From Clostridioides mangenotii TR (GTDB taxonomy: Bacteria > Bacillota > Clostridia > Peptostreptococcales > Peptostreptococcaceae): a stretch of DNA of 64,000 nucleotides. Within the stretch, counting starts at the first letter, position 1; the number at the start of each line of letters is the position of its first letter. Location of the stretch: positions 124,001 through 188,000 of the forward strand of contig NZ_AXUS01000002.1 of assembly GCF_000498755.1 (NCBI RefSeq), read 5' to 3'. The translations under genes were made by a program, and so were the position numbers. Of the stretch, positions 19,704 through 28,396 are shown in pieces. A model generated the notes under the pieces. It ran no database searches. It had not been told where the DNA came from and saw only the letters and a program-made list of their open reading frames with translations.

Positions 19704-21128
19704 ATGATTTTTATAGATAAAAAAAGTAAAACTCCATACTATTTACAAATATATTCTCAGCTTCAGGCAGATATATTAAATAAAAAATTTAAATCTGGAG
19801 ATGTCTTAAAAGGAAGTCGTATTTTATCAAAAGAAATAGGTGTTGGTAGAAATACTGTAGATAATGCATATTCTCAGCTTGCAGCAGAGGGTTATATTGA
19901 GTCTAAAAAAGGTGTTGGCTTTATTGTCCAGGATATTAATGAAGTTAATTTCAGTATTTCAAATGCTGAAATTAAACAAAGCTTAAAATATGAATCAAAA
20001 AATTTAAAAGATAATAATATATTATATAATTTATCCTATGGTGACTTTACAGATGATTTATTTCCAGCTATCCAATGGAAGAAATATATGTCAGATGCAC
20101 TATCAGAAAAAAATATGTATAAGATAAATAAATGTATTGATGGTAAAGGTGACATCCTTTTAAGAAAACAACTTGTAAGTTACTTGAATAATTCGAGAGG
20201 AGTTTGCTGCAATGAAGACCAAATTATAATTACTTCAGGTTTGCAACATTCTTTAGAGATTATCTGTAAACTTATATTTTCTGATGGAGGGACTATAGGA
20301 TTTGAGGAACCAGGTTATGATGGTGCAAAAGTTGTATTTAAAAACAATAATTTAAAAATAGAGGCATTAGAAGTTGATGACAAAGGTCTAAAAGTATCTG
20401 AATTAGAGAATCATAAGAATTCGAACATTAATGCTATATATATTACACCTTCACATCAATTCCCAACCGGAGCTACAATGCCAATTAATAGACGTTATGA
20501 ACTACTTAATTGGTCTTATATAAATAATACATACATTATTGAAGATGATTACGATAGTGAATTTGGATATAATGCAAACCCGATACCATCATTACAATCT
20601 ATTGATAAAAACAATAAAGTAATATATTTAGGAACATTCTCAAAGACGCTATCTCCATCAATACGTATTGGTTATTTTGTTTTACCAAGACATTTATTGA
20701 ATATTTATAACCAGACTTTTGATAAATATAATAATAGCGTTTCATGGATAGACCAATATATTCTAAGTAGATTTATTGAAACCGGCTTTTATGAGCGACA
20801 TGTTCGCAAGTTACGTTTAAAATTTAAAAAGAGATTCGATCTATTTATTAGTGAAATTACAAAAATGAATAAGGAAATAAAAATACATCAAAATGGAACG
20901 GGGCTGTATTTTATATTAGAATTTCCTAAAAAGTATAATCAAGATTGGCTAATAAAAAAAGCGTTAGATGAACAGATAAAAGTCTATCCTACTATACAAT
21001 ATTGGCAAAATAAAGAACATTGTCCCAAAAACACCTTATTTATAGCTTTTAGTCAAATTGATATTTTAGATATCCCAGATTGTATTTCTAGATTAAATAA
21101 GGCTTGGTTTAGTAATTTAAAAACATAA
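19704..21128 (+). CDS. MocR/PdxR-type transcriptional regulator
   Basis: A 474-residue fusion. Residues 1-75 are a GntR winged helix (SGDVLKGSRILSKEIGVGRN), and the rest is a fold-type I aminotransferase domain with the PLP Lys in GTFSKTLSP (K314). The PLP-binding Asp sits in EDDYDSEF. These regulators use PLP or an amino-compound ligand to control a neighbouring gene. PdxR relatives control vitamin B6 genes and GabR controls GABA use. Here the divergent neighbour is a PPOX-like gene. AAGGAG precedes the ATG. Confidence 0.92.
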   Translation: MIFIDKKSKTPYYLQIYSQLQADILNKKFKSGDVLKGSRILSKEIGVGRNTVDNAYSQLAAEGYIESKKGVGFIVQDINEVNFSISNAEIKQSLKYESKNLKDNNILYNLSYGDFTDDLFPAIQWKKYMSDALSEKNMYKINKCIDGKGDILLRKQLVSYLNNSRGVCCNEDQIIITSGLQHSLEIICKLIFSDGGTIGFEEPGYDGAKVVFKNNNLKIEALEVDDKGLKVSELENHKNSNINAIYITPSHQFPTGATMPINRRYELLNWSYINNTYIIEDDYDSEFGYNANPIPSLQSIDKNNKVIYLGTFSKTLSPSIRIGYFVLPRHLLNIYNQTFDKYNNSVSWIDQYILSRFIETGFYERHVRKLRLKFKKRFDLFISEITKMNKEIKIHQNGTGLYFILEFPKKYNQDWLIKKALDEQIKVYPTIQYWQNKEHCPKNTLFIAFSQIDILDIPDCISRLNKAWFSNLKT

Positions 21129-21129
21129 A

Positions 21130-21159
21130 AAGGGCTCAGACAATTATTTGCCTCAGCCC
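21130..21159 (+). terminator. Terminator after mocR
   Basis: An AGGGCT...AGCCCT stem with inner pairs and one mismatch lies right after the stop codon. Confidence 0.65.
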
Positions 21160-21190
21160 TACATACAATGGTAAATTCCTTCGTATTTTA

Positions 21191-21361
21191 TTAACTCTTT
21201 TTGTTATCTTGAATGTCATTTGCTTTATTGTGTCCTGCCTTTGCTTTGCCCTGTATTTCTGGAACAGGTTCTACATCATTTTTTTTTGTTTTCATTTTCT
21301 TATTGCTTTCTGTTCCATGTGAATCCTTTGGATCCGGTCTTCTCATACCTGCTTTAGCCAT
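21191..21361 (-). CDS. Small conserved basic protein, 56 residues
   Basis: A 56-residue frame starting MAKAGMRRPDPKDSHGTESN and ending KANDIQDNKKS, with PVPEIQGKAKAGH in the middle. From memory, small proteins with AGMRRP and PVPEIQGKAK recur in Firmicutes, so this is likely real although its function is unknown. The composition (Lys, Asp, Asn, no hydrophobic core) suggests a disordered, perhaps spore-associated protein. A weak site GGATGGTG precedes the ATG. It diverges from a second tiny gene. Confidence 0.65.
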   Translation of the reverse strand: MAKAGMRRPDPKDSHGTESNKKMKTKKNDVEPVPEIQGKAKAGHNKANDIQDNKKS

Positions 21362-21517
21362 AATTCACCATCCCTGAATAAATAATTTCGTACGCTATTA
21401 TCATTAGCCGTTAAATAGGTTTCTATACCTGTAGACTACACTATTAAATTTCTGAATAAAATCCTCTCCTCTGCAAATAATAACACTACCAATAATAAAA
21501 TGAAGGAGAATAATATT

Positions 21518-21667
21518 ATGGCTAAAGATTCACAACTTGATCCAAAACCGATCCGTAAACAAAAATCAAAAGGTGGACCAACTATGGCAGAGAGCGCATT
21601 AGACGGTGAAAGCCGTAATGCAAAGAAGCAGTCTGGTAGTCGCCATAAACCCGGTAACGATAAATAA
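21518..21667 (+). CDS. Small basic protein, 49 residues
   Basis: ATG 21518 has AAGGAGA just upstream. It encodes a 49-residue Lys/Arg/Gly/Ser-rich protein (MAKDSQLDPKPIRKQKSKGG, ending GSRHKPGNDK). No domain is recognisable. The composition is like small acid-soluble or disordered spore proteins. It is followed after 27 bases by another small gene on the same strand, probably in one operon. Confidence 0.6.
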   Translation: MAKDSQLDPKPIRKQKSKGGPTMAESALDGESRNAKKQSGSRHKPGNDK

Positions 21668-21694
21668 TAATTTTCATGCAAAGGAGCAAATTAT

Positions 21695-21934
21695 ATGACT
21701 CGTGATAAACTCATAGACCAGATAAAAAATGAATATGCCAAGATAGCTGCTTCTGAATCCCAGGAGCATTTCCACCAAACTACAACTGATATGACACCTG
21801 AAGCATATTATGAAAACATATTAAACAAAGCTATGACTGAAATTGAAAAAGGAACTTTTGATGATTTTAAATCTGGCGAGGAAATAGTAACAGCTATTGC
21901 AAATGACAAAACTTGGCTTCAAGAATGGAAGTAA
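21695..21934 (+). CDS. Small acidic protein, 79 residues
   Basis: A 79-residue acidic protein (MTRDKLIDQIKNEYAKIA, ending DKTWLQEWK) with a good AAAGGAG site. It looks helical and soluble. I do not recognise the family. It shares an operon with the basic 49-residue protein, and the opposite charges could mean that they interact. Confidence 0.65.
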   Translation: MTRDKLIDQIKNEYAKIAASESQEHFHQTTTDMTPEAYYENILNKAMTEIEKGTFDDFKSGEEIVTAIANDKTWLQEWK

Positions 21935-21957
21935 TTTTAATCACCGATTTACTGAAA

Positions 21958-21998
21958 ATGAAACCGCAGTCCATTTTTATAAGGGATTGCGGTTTCAT
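21958..21998 (+). terminator. Terminator of the small-protein operon
   Basis: 15-base arms (ATGAAACCGCAGTCC and its near complement) flank a 10-base loop, with a single mismatch. Confidence 0.75.
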
Positions 21999-22236
21999 AT
22001 TTGTTTTAAATGGATTATACTTAATTTTTTTCATTAAAATATCAATAGTATGGTAGTTCTACATTGGTTTTATTTTTTTAACAAAATATATCTATACCTA
22101 TCAACCTCCGAAAAATAGTAAGGATAATCTTTTTCTAACCGAATCTATCTGCTACTATTAATGTAATCTGTATAAAATTTTATAGTTTCATTCTTCTTTA
22201 AGTAGTCTCCTATCATAATTAATAAAACAATAGTAA

Positions 22237-22680
22237 CTAGTTATGATTTTCTTTAAATTTCTCTTCAAGAATCTCGCATCTTTTTTCAAAACTAACTTCC
22301 TTCTCAATTTGGTGAAGCATCCATATATAGTGAAAAGGATCTTCGAACATAGCATTTATTACTCCCATTTCTTTCATTTCAGTAATAGGCTGTATTTCTT
22401 TACAATTTTGATTCATTACTTTATCATAAATTTCATTAATATCCGGTACTACAATGTTAATCCACATCGGTTTAGGGTCATTTTCTTTCGGCGCTATCAG
22501 GTGATATTCCACATTTTCATCTAAAAGGTGAAATCTTGTTCCATACATATTAAAAACTGCCTCGTTTCCACCTTCTCTAAAATCTGTTACTTCTATTCGC
22601 TCTACTTTAAATATATTTTCATAAGTTGTAATAGCTTTTATGGAATCTGGCACAACCATATCAATTTCTACACCAATCAT
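22237..22680 (-). CDS. VOC-family (PhnB-like) protein
   Basis: A 147-residue protein with the paired beta-alpha-beta-beta-beta layout of the vicinal oxygen chelate fold. MVVPDSIKAITTYENIF and IVVPDINEIYDKV mark the two halves, and the end AMFEDPFHYIWML is typical of PhnB/glyoxalase-like proteins. It may bind a metal and a small substrate or drug. The function is not predictable from the sequence alone. Confidence 0.82.
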   Translation of the reverse strand: MIGVEIDMVVPDSIKAITTYENIFKVERIEVTDFREGGNEAVFNMYGTRFHLLDENVEYHLIAPKENDPKPMWINIVVPDINEIYDKVMNQNCKEIQPITEMKEMGVINAMFEDPFHYIWMLHQIEKEVSFEKRCEILEEKFKENHN

Positions 22681-23039
22681 AAGTATAATTTCCTTTCAAT
22701 TTTAAAATTTATTATAATAATTTCATAAGTCATATAATAACAGCGAGGTGAGTTATGCTTTCGTATATTTTACCACCATCATAATTAAAAGAAAAGTATA
22801 AGTATAACATCGCCATAAAGTTTTTAATTGGCTTTTTAATTAGAATATGTAAATCGTAACTTTTAATGCTTCCTCTGCTAGTAATATTGGTTTAATTCCT
22901 TTTTCATCAATTATATTGCTACTTTCACCTCCTGATTATAGTATGTTCAAATATGAATAATTTTTAGCTTCATTTTTATAAATGTATCCAAATGTAATTT
23001 AACACATATATCTATAGTAAAACATTTAGGAGGTTTATT
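22681..23039. other. Intergenic region
   Basis: About 360 AT-rich bases. The minus strand has an AGGAGGTG site near 22930 followed by a short interrupted frame (DEKGIKPILLAEEAL), perhaps a gene remnant. No supported gene is present. Confidence 0.35.
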
Positions 23040-23564
23040 ATGTATCAAAATATTTACCCAAACCCTATTCAATTGCAAAATTCAATAAATTTGATACAAG
23101 ATTCAATAAACTCTATGGAGCAAGATTTACTTTTATATAATTGGTTAAGTGATAAAATACCTATTTCAGAAATACAAACATTACCCTCACCTAATGCTGA
23201 AGAGTTATATGATATTATCGAAATAGTTGAATCACTAAAAAATGATATCATTAATAATAGCAATTTGTTGAAAGAAATATATTATCAACTGACGGGTACT
23301 TATGCCAATATCGATCAAGGTTATTATTTTGTTCCACCGAGAGATATATTTACAGGTATATATGATTCCATTGTAAAAACTACTAAGTATGTAAAGCAAT
23401 TAAGACTCATAATGTTTGGATTACCAAATTATTACTATAGAGATGCACTTTTTAGTATAATATCTGATGAATTAAATCATGGAACTTTACTAAATCATAT
23501 GTATTCAAAATTAATACGCATTCAAAATGAACAAAATCTTAATATCCCTATACCATTACAATAA
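23040..23564 (+). CDS. Ferritin-like, possibly spore-coat protein
   Basis: A 174-residue helical protein beginning MYQNIYPNPIQLQNSINLIQ. The central YYQLTGTYANID and the late ISDELNHGTLLNHMYSKL resemble clostridial ferritin-like proteins in which a DExxH pair ends the fourth helix. The expected metal ligands of the first helices are not evident, so metal binding is doubtful. AGGAGG precedes the ATG. It is the last normal gene before the island. Confidence 0.5.
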   Translation: MYQNIYPNPIQLQNSINLIQDSINSMEQDLLLYNWLSDKIPISEIQTLPSPNAEELYDIIEIVESLKNDIINNSNLLKEIYYQLTGTYANIDQGYYFVPPRDIFTGIYDSIVKTTKYVKQLRLIMFGLPNYYYRDALFSIISDELNHGTLLNHMYSKLIRIQNEQNLNIPIPLQ

Positions 23565-23626
23565 TTTAAATTAGAAATAGAAGAAAATAAACTGTTAAGA
23601 ATGATTTGCTCACTATCAATTTCACA

Positions 23627-23776
23627 GAGTTAAATATGGTTTATACAAAGGAAATTGGATTCATGGTAAACCCAGAAACATTCGATTACAGTTTCCACAT
23701 GAGGTGTGTGATACAATACACTGTGTAATGATCAATAAAATAGAAAAATATTTGCAAATATTAGAAATAAAATAAG
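23627..23776 (+). pseudogene. Decayed coding fragment containing an att-like core
   Basis: The plus strand reads RVKYGLYKGNWIHGKPRNI, then RLQFPHEVCDTIHCVMINKI and a stop near 23775, with no start codon. I do not recognise the family. The LQFPHE codons coincide with the 18-base sequence shared with the 3' end of rlmD. Confidence 0.4.
23686..23703 (+). repeat. 18-bp copy of the rlmD-end core
   Basis: TTACAGTTTCCACATGAG is identical to part of the 39-bp repeats at 41740 and 48492, in the same orientation. It may be an older or secondary attachment site at the left edge of the island. Confidence 0.4.
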
Positions 23777-23796
23777 GGTAGAATTTAAGCTACCCT
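23775..23796. repeat. AGGGTAG hairpin, copy 1
   Basis: This is one of four near-identical hairpins (AGGGTAG, short spacer, TTAAGCTACCCT) in the island. The others are at 28067, 32002 and 33551. It can act as a terminator. Confidence 0.7.
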
Positions 23797-23850
23797 TTGT
23801 TGACTACATTAATTTTCTTTACTTTGTTCCTATTAAAAATTGCAATAAAA

Positions 23851-23875
23851 AACATCCGCTTAAGGGACGGATGTT
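23851..23875 (-). terminator. Orphan hairpin terminator
   Basis: The AACATCCG/CGGATGTT stem is preceded by TTGCAATAAAA, which becomes a T tail on the minus strand. The gene it served is gone. Confidence 0.6.
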
Positions 23876-24057
23876 CTTAGGTCTGAAAATTGGAAATTCA
23901 TCTTGCCATATGAAATTATCTATTCTCATAAGTATTATATCAAATAAAATAAGAACTTTGTTAATTATTTATTAATTATAAAATAATTCTATATTGACTA
24001 CACTTAGTATTCATTAAACTTATTCTATAGAGCAATAAGATCTTCTTGTTCTTGCAT

Positions 24058-24165
24058 CTCTTATCTATAGTATTATCAATCTTCTCGTTTTTCTCTAATT
24101 CTTTGAAGTTAACTCCAAAACTTAAGTCCCCCTTTATCATTTGGTACACGAATTAACGTATTGGT
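24058..24165 (-). pseudogene. Fragment of a UvrX-like Y-family polymerase gene
   Basis: The minus strand reads NTLIRVPNDKGG, then with a frame change GDLSFGVNFKELEKNEKIDN and TIDKR. The piece SFGVNFKELEKNEKIDNTID matches the frame at 42210-42437. It is a decayed, frameshifted copy from a plasmid- or phage-type Y-family polymerase. Confidence 0.55.
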
Positions 24166-24341
24166 TCTTTCATTAATTCATCATAAATCTTATAAATTAA
24201 AGCCCTAATAATTATGCGATTCAGTTATACCTAATTGATATTATATATTTGTTACTATTTCCTTTCCTTCATCTTATTTATTACTGGAGTGAAGGTGTTC
24301 CAAAATTGCCCATGGATGCGTTTCAAATCTATCTTTTACAC

Positions 24342-25073
24342 CTAGTCTCGCTGAATTAGTTTTAATGTATTACTTATATAAAAAACTTTTAGGTTATCCT
24401 TATTATCAAGGGTGGCAAGTAAAACGCTTTTTACTCCAGTATGATATAAATTTTCTAATTTGGAGATAACCCAACTTTCATCTTTATGAAGTTCATTTAG
24501 CTCCTTAAAATTAATTTTACCTTCTTTGATAATTATTCTTGGAAAATTAAAAGGTTCCGTTTCTATATTCAAGGATGAAGGTGTAATTGATTCGTATTGT
24601 GGATGTAAAAAAATAGAAATTTTACCATCCGGCTCCCAAGTTGCTAATGCTACCTTTTTCACATCCTCTACTTTTTCTTCGCGAAATTCTTCTAATAATA
24701 TATCGATTGAAATTCTTGCTTTTTTTAACCCGTTATATAGGATTTCACCATTTTTAACAATTGTAATTGGTGAATTATTAATAAGTCTTCTAATATACGG
24801 AAATTTAAGTGTGAGGAATACTCCGCCAAGATAAAGGATAACTAATACAAGTGATGTAATAATGGAGCCTTTTAATCCAAGTTTTTCATCAGACAGTGGA
24901 TGAGCAATAATATTACCAATTACTATAGTAATAGCAAAATCAATTAGTCTTAATTGAGAAATGGTACGTTGCCCTAATAGTTTTGCAACAGCTAGTAAAA
25001 AGAAAAAAGCAAAAATAGCACGAAGTATCCAGTCAATGGCACTAAGTGTTTCCTGACCATGTAAAAAGTCCAT
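24342..25073 (-). CDS. YetF/DUF421 membrane protein
   Basis: A 243-residue protein. Three hydrophobic segments cover about residues 10-90, with the conserved KLLGQRTISQLRLIDFAI and GNIIAHPL. A cytosolic domain follows with NSPITIVKNGEILYNGLKKA and RISIDILLEEFRE. This is the YetF (DUF421 plus DUF3290-like) architecture seen in Bacillus spore membrane proteins such as YetF/YrbG/YkjA. AAAGGAG precedes the ATG. It stands alone in the island. Confidence 0.88.
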   Translation of the reverse strand: MDFLHGQETLSAIDWILRAIFAFFFLLAVAKLLGQRTISQLRLIDFAITIVIGNIIAHPLSDEKLGLKGSIITSLVLVILYLGGVFLTLKFPYIRRLINNSPITIVKNGEILYNGLKKARISIDILLEEFREEKVEDVKKVALATWEPDGKISIFLHPQYESITPSSLNIETEPFNFPRIIIKEGKINFKELNELHKDESWVISKLENLYHTGVKSVLLATLDNKDNLKVFYISNTLKLIQRD

Positions 25074-25170
25074 AAAAGATCTCCTTTATCTAAAAGATTT
25101 AATACTTATGTTATTTTAACCAATTTACTATTAATTCACTCATAGTTACATTCCCATACATAACGCCAGG

Positions 25171-25299
25171 GAGGTGCTAGAACTATATTTATGGGCTTCT
25201 GAAGATAACGGCGAAGAATTACCTGCACAATCCTCCGAACAATATAAATGCTTTAAAGAAGCTAAAAATATGGTAGGCAGAATACTATTAGTTAAATAG
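25171..25299 (+). pseudogene. HicB-like antitoxin fragment
   Basis: The plus strand encodes AREVLELYLWASEDNGEELP and then AQSSEQYKCFKEAKNMVGRI up to a stop at 25297. The first part resembles the linker helix and acidic end of HicB-type antitoxins (AxEALELYL...EIP). No start codon or toxin gene is nearby. Confidence 0.35.
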
Positions 25300-25394
25300 A
25301 AACAGGACAATTCAATCCATCAGCAAAGTCAGCACTTATTTTGTTTATTACTTTGGATAAAAAATTTGAAGAATTATTTTATTTTGAAGAATAG
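25296..25394 (+). pseudogene. C-terminal fragment of an Xre-family regulator
   Basis: The frame IETGQFNPSAKSALILFITL, then DKKFEELFYFEE and a stop, matches the third helix and end of small Cro/CI-type regulators. It overlaps the HicB-like stop codon. The N-terminal half is missing. Confidence 0.5.
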
Positions 25395-25428
25395 TAAAAT
25401 AATCCTTTACAAAGAATTAAATAAACAA

Positions 25429-25461
25429 AAAGAAGACCTATTTAGTTATCAGGCCTTCTTT
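25429..25461 (+). terminator. Terminator after the regulator fragment
   Basis: An AAAGAAG-ACCT stem and its complement with one mismatch enclose an 11-base loop. Confidence 0.6.
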
Positions 25462-25564
25462 ATTCTATACACTCTGTAGGTGTGTAGGTGCTTTATCTTC
25501 TCTAATTCACTTTAAAAACTGGTTGTATCAAACTTCCTTTGTCTTTTTCATAATATCTTTTTCT

Positions 25565-26503
25565 TCATTGATAAATGTTATTATAATACGGATATAATTT
25601 TTGTATAACGCTTTTAATGTCTTTGTTGTCTAAATTCAAATTTCTAATATTGCAAAGGCTTTTATTAAATTCTTTATCATCAAATCTCCTTCTATATTCT
25701 AAGGGAGTACAGTTATATTCTTTTTTAAAAACCTTATAAAAGTAGCTGGTACTGGAGAAGCCATTCATTAAAGCTATCTCAGTCATATTTTTATTGCTGT
25801 GTATAATCATATTTGTTGCTTTTTCTAATCTTATTTTATTTAAATAATTTTGAAACGACATCCCAATATCATCTTTAATGCAATGGGACAAAAAATGATA
25901 ATTTAGATTGAATTCACTTGCTACTTCGCTTAATGTAATATTAGTATTATATTTTTTGTTAATAAAGTTTGTAATATTATTAATTCTATTGTCTTTTCGA
26001 ACTTCACTATTCTTTGATCCTCTTTTATTTACCTCAAAATTATTATATAAATGTTCTCCTATTAAAGAAACATAACTACAGGCTTTTAACTCAAATCCAT
26101 TTTCCTTTTTTACTAAAACCAATAATAAATTTGCAATTAAATTTCTCACTTTATCATATATATACTTATTATCATCATTCTCAAAAATAGAGTTACATTT
26201 AAAATAGATGTAATTATAGCTAGGTAGATATTTTGTTAGTATTTTAACATTGATTTTAAGAGATACAAATCTGTTTTTACTTAAACTCGTAATTGAATGT
26301 GTTTCATTCCCGTTTATTAATAAAAAATCATCTTCTTTGAGAATACTTGTTTCATTTCTAATATTTACTTTTATACTTCCTTCTATAACTAAAATAAACT
26401 CTAGTTCTTCATGACAGTGAATACTGGAACAGCTATTTTGATGAAAAACTACATCAATTGGAAAAGTATTCTGGTCTATTTTGTTAATAAATTTATCATT
26501 TAT
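25565..26503 (-). CDS. AraC-family regulator with an ATA in the start position
   Basis: The full reading frame is about 312 residues. An N-terminal cupin sensor (IHCHEELEFILVIEGSI, then HSITSLSKN) leads into a C-terminal AraC domain with VASEFNLNYHFLSHCIKDDI, MSFQNYLNKIRLEKA and GFSSTSYFYKVFKKEY. The codon 9 bases after AGGAG is ATA (26501-26503), where ATG is expected (it would read MNDKFINKID). The first conventional start is a GTG at 26149, which would delete the cupin. Either translation starts at ATA or the start has been lost by mutation. It lies upstream of a convergent CWB2 gene region and its target is unknown. Confidence 0.75.
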   Translation of the reverse strand: MNDKFINKIDQNTFPIDVVFHQNSCSSIHCHEELEFILVIEGSIKVNIRNETSILKEDDFLLINGNETHSITSLSKNRFVSLKINVKILTKYLPSYNYIYFKCNSIFENDDNKYIYDKVRNLIANLLLVLVKKENGFELKACSYVSLIGEHLYNNFEVNKRGSKNSEVRKDNRINNITNFINKKYNTNITLSEVASEFNLNYHFLSHCIKDDIGMSFQNYLNKIRLEKATNMIIHSNKNMTEIALMNGFSSTSYFYKVFKKEYNCTPLEYRRRFDDKEFNKSLCNIRNLNLDNKDIKSVIQKLYPYYNNIYQ

Positions 26504-26656
26504 TACTACTCACTCCTTGTTATTCATTAAGAATAATAATTTGCGATCTATAGATTCGTCTTTATTTCAACAATAATATATATATTAAGGATTTCGTTGT
26601 TAAATGTAAAATACCCATTGCTAATGGATATGAAACACTCTCTATTCTTTTCAGTA

Positions 26657-26713
26657 AATAAGAACAAAAAGGGACTCAAAATATATATTTTAGGTCCCTT
26701 TTTTGTTCTTATT
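26657..26713. terminator. Long hairpin after the CWB2 gene
   Basis: About 20-base arms (26657-26676 and 26692-26713) differ by one inserted base. It follows the CWB2 stop codon and has T-rich ends. Confidence 0.8.
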
Positions 26714-26747
26714 TTAAAATTAATTGTTTAAGTTCTTTAATTTATCT

Positions 26748-27791
26748 TTATTTTCCTATATAGTTTTTTAGTTGTGATAGTCTTTGAGATATCTTGACAG
26801 CTGTATCATATCTATCAACTCCATCAACTCTTTCCTTTTTCTCTACTCCTAAATTATCCTCAATACTCTTAGATACTGACTTATAGCCTCCACCTATTAG
26901 TATATTTTTTATTGACCAATCATTAATTTTGCTACTAGTTGTTTCTAATAGTTTGTTTGGCGGTGTTAACATTATAGGTGCTTTAAATTTAGATGCTAAA
27001 CTATTTATTGTTATACCATCAGGGAAATCAGTCCCATCAACCAAGATCAAATCATCATAATTTCCAGTTAGATTTCTTACTTCTGACCCAACTAACTCAG
27101 CTGTCTCATATCTGTCAGCTCCACCTATTCTACTTATATTAGTAACTTCTAGATTATCTTCTATATTTTTTGACACAGAATTATAACTTCCACCAATTGT
27201 TGTATTTTTGATATTCCACTCTTGTAAGGTATCTTTAGTCGATTTCACCAATTGTTCCGGTTGAGTTATTAATATTGGTGCTCTCTTTTGAGATGCCAAC
27301 GCAGAGATTGTAATCACGTCAGGGAAATTTGTTCCATCTACTAAAATTGCATCATCTAGATTACCAGACAATGATCTTACTTCATCTCCTATTTTAACTG
27401 CAGTTTCGTATCTATCTTCACCAGCTATCCTTCTGACATTAAAATTATTAAGCTGTTTCTCAACATTTTCAGAAACAGAGTCTACCCCACCAGATATTAT
27501 AACTTCTCCAACTTTTAATCTCTTAATTTCGTTCACAGTTTTTTGATCAACAAAATCTTTTGAAGTTAAAAGAATGGAACAATTTTTTTCATTTGCTAAT
27601 ACTGTAGCAGTCAATATATCTGTATATTTTTCACCGCTTGCCAAAATTACCGCCGATTTTTTTGAACAATTTACAACTTTTCTTTTCGTGTTTCCGCTCT
27701 CTGCATATGTATTTACTGTGCTAGTCATAAGTAATCCACTAATAACTACTGAACCTGCCATTAAAACTGATATATACTTTTTAATATGCAT
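26748..27791 (-). CDS. Secreted CWB2 cell wall protein
   Basis: A 347-residue protein with a signal peptide (MHIKKYISVLMAGSVVISGL, cleavage probably after TYA, about residue 30). It then consists almost only of three PF04122 repeats, marked RIAGEDRYETA, RIGGADRYETA and VDGVDRYDTA. These repeats bind the secondary wall polysaccharide and anchor S-layer-associated proteins. There is no extra functional domain, so it could be a minimal wall component. AAAGGAGGAG precedes the ATG. Its repeats are close relatives of those in the broken gene at 8228. Confidence 0.93.
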   Translation of the reverse strand: MHIKKYISVLMAGSVVISGLLMTSTVNTYAESGNTKRKVVNCSKKSAVILASGEKYTDILTATVLANEKNCSILLTSKDFVDQKTVNEIKRLKVGEVIISGGVDSVSENVEKQLNNFNVRRIAGEDRYETAVKIGDEVRSLSGNLDDAILVDGTNFPDVITISALASQKRAPILITQPEQLVKSTKDTLQEWNIKNTTIGGSYNSVSKNIEDNLEVTNISRIGGADRYETAELVGSEVRNLTGNYDDLILVDGTDFPDGITINSLASKFKAPIMLTPPNKLLETTSSKINDWSIKNILIGGGYKSVSKSIEDNLGVEKKERVDGVDRYDTAVKISQRLSQLKNYIGK

Positions 27792-28066
27792 TTAAAATCC
27801 ACTCCTCCTTTTATAAAAAAATTTATTCCTATACATATCCATTTAGTATATAGATATCTGTTAGTATAATTTTTTATTATGATTTAAATTTATACTAACA
27901 TAACTATTGCAGGGTTTTTACTGTTAATATATGTTAACGCCATAAAGCTGGGAGATTTTTATGAAAAGTAAAGCGTGATATTGGTGATCATAACTCAAAC
28001 AGATTTAATCTTTTAAAAGGAGGCTTTATATCTAAATATAATAAATATTAGTAATAAATAAAAAAT

Positions 28067-28088
28067 AGGGTAGCAATTAAGCTACCCT
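28067..28088. repeat. AGGGTAGC hairpin, copy 2
   Basis: AGGGTAGC, spacer AATTAA, GCTACCCT. It is nearly identical to the copies at 23775, 32002 and 33551. The sequence to its right leads to a decayed frame on the minus strand. Confidence 0.75.
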
Positions 28089-28180
28089 ATATCACAGTTA
28101 TATACTCTATTTTTTGCTTGACAATTAAACATAAAAATCCTAAAATAATTAATTCGTAACTTTTACTTAAAAAGTACAAA

Positions 28181-28300
28181 CTACATTAATTTTCTACTTT
28201 CCAACCACTCTACTACTTTTCTATATGTCTCTTTAAGTCATTACCAAAAAACTTAGTTAAACTGTCTGGAAACTTCTGTAATTCTCTTGATTCCTCCACC
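28181..28300 (-). pseudogene. Decayed fragment, VVEWLESRKLM family, copy 1
   Basis: The minus strand reads EESRELQKFPDSLTKFFGND, then after a frame change TYRKVVEWLESRKLM and a stop. A second copy lies at 43546. The parent family is unknown to me and is perhaps a plasmid or phage gene. Confidence 0.5.
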
Positions 28301-28396
28301 TAAATAGGTATAATACCCTCAATATAAAGTCATACATTGCAGCCATATTTATTAAATAACTATAAAGTTTAAAAAGAATTTTATTTTAAAAATGAA

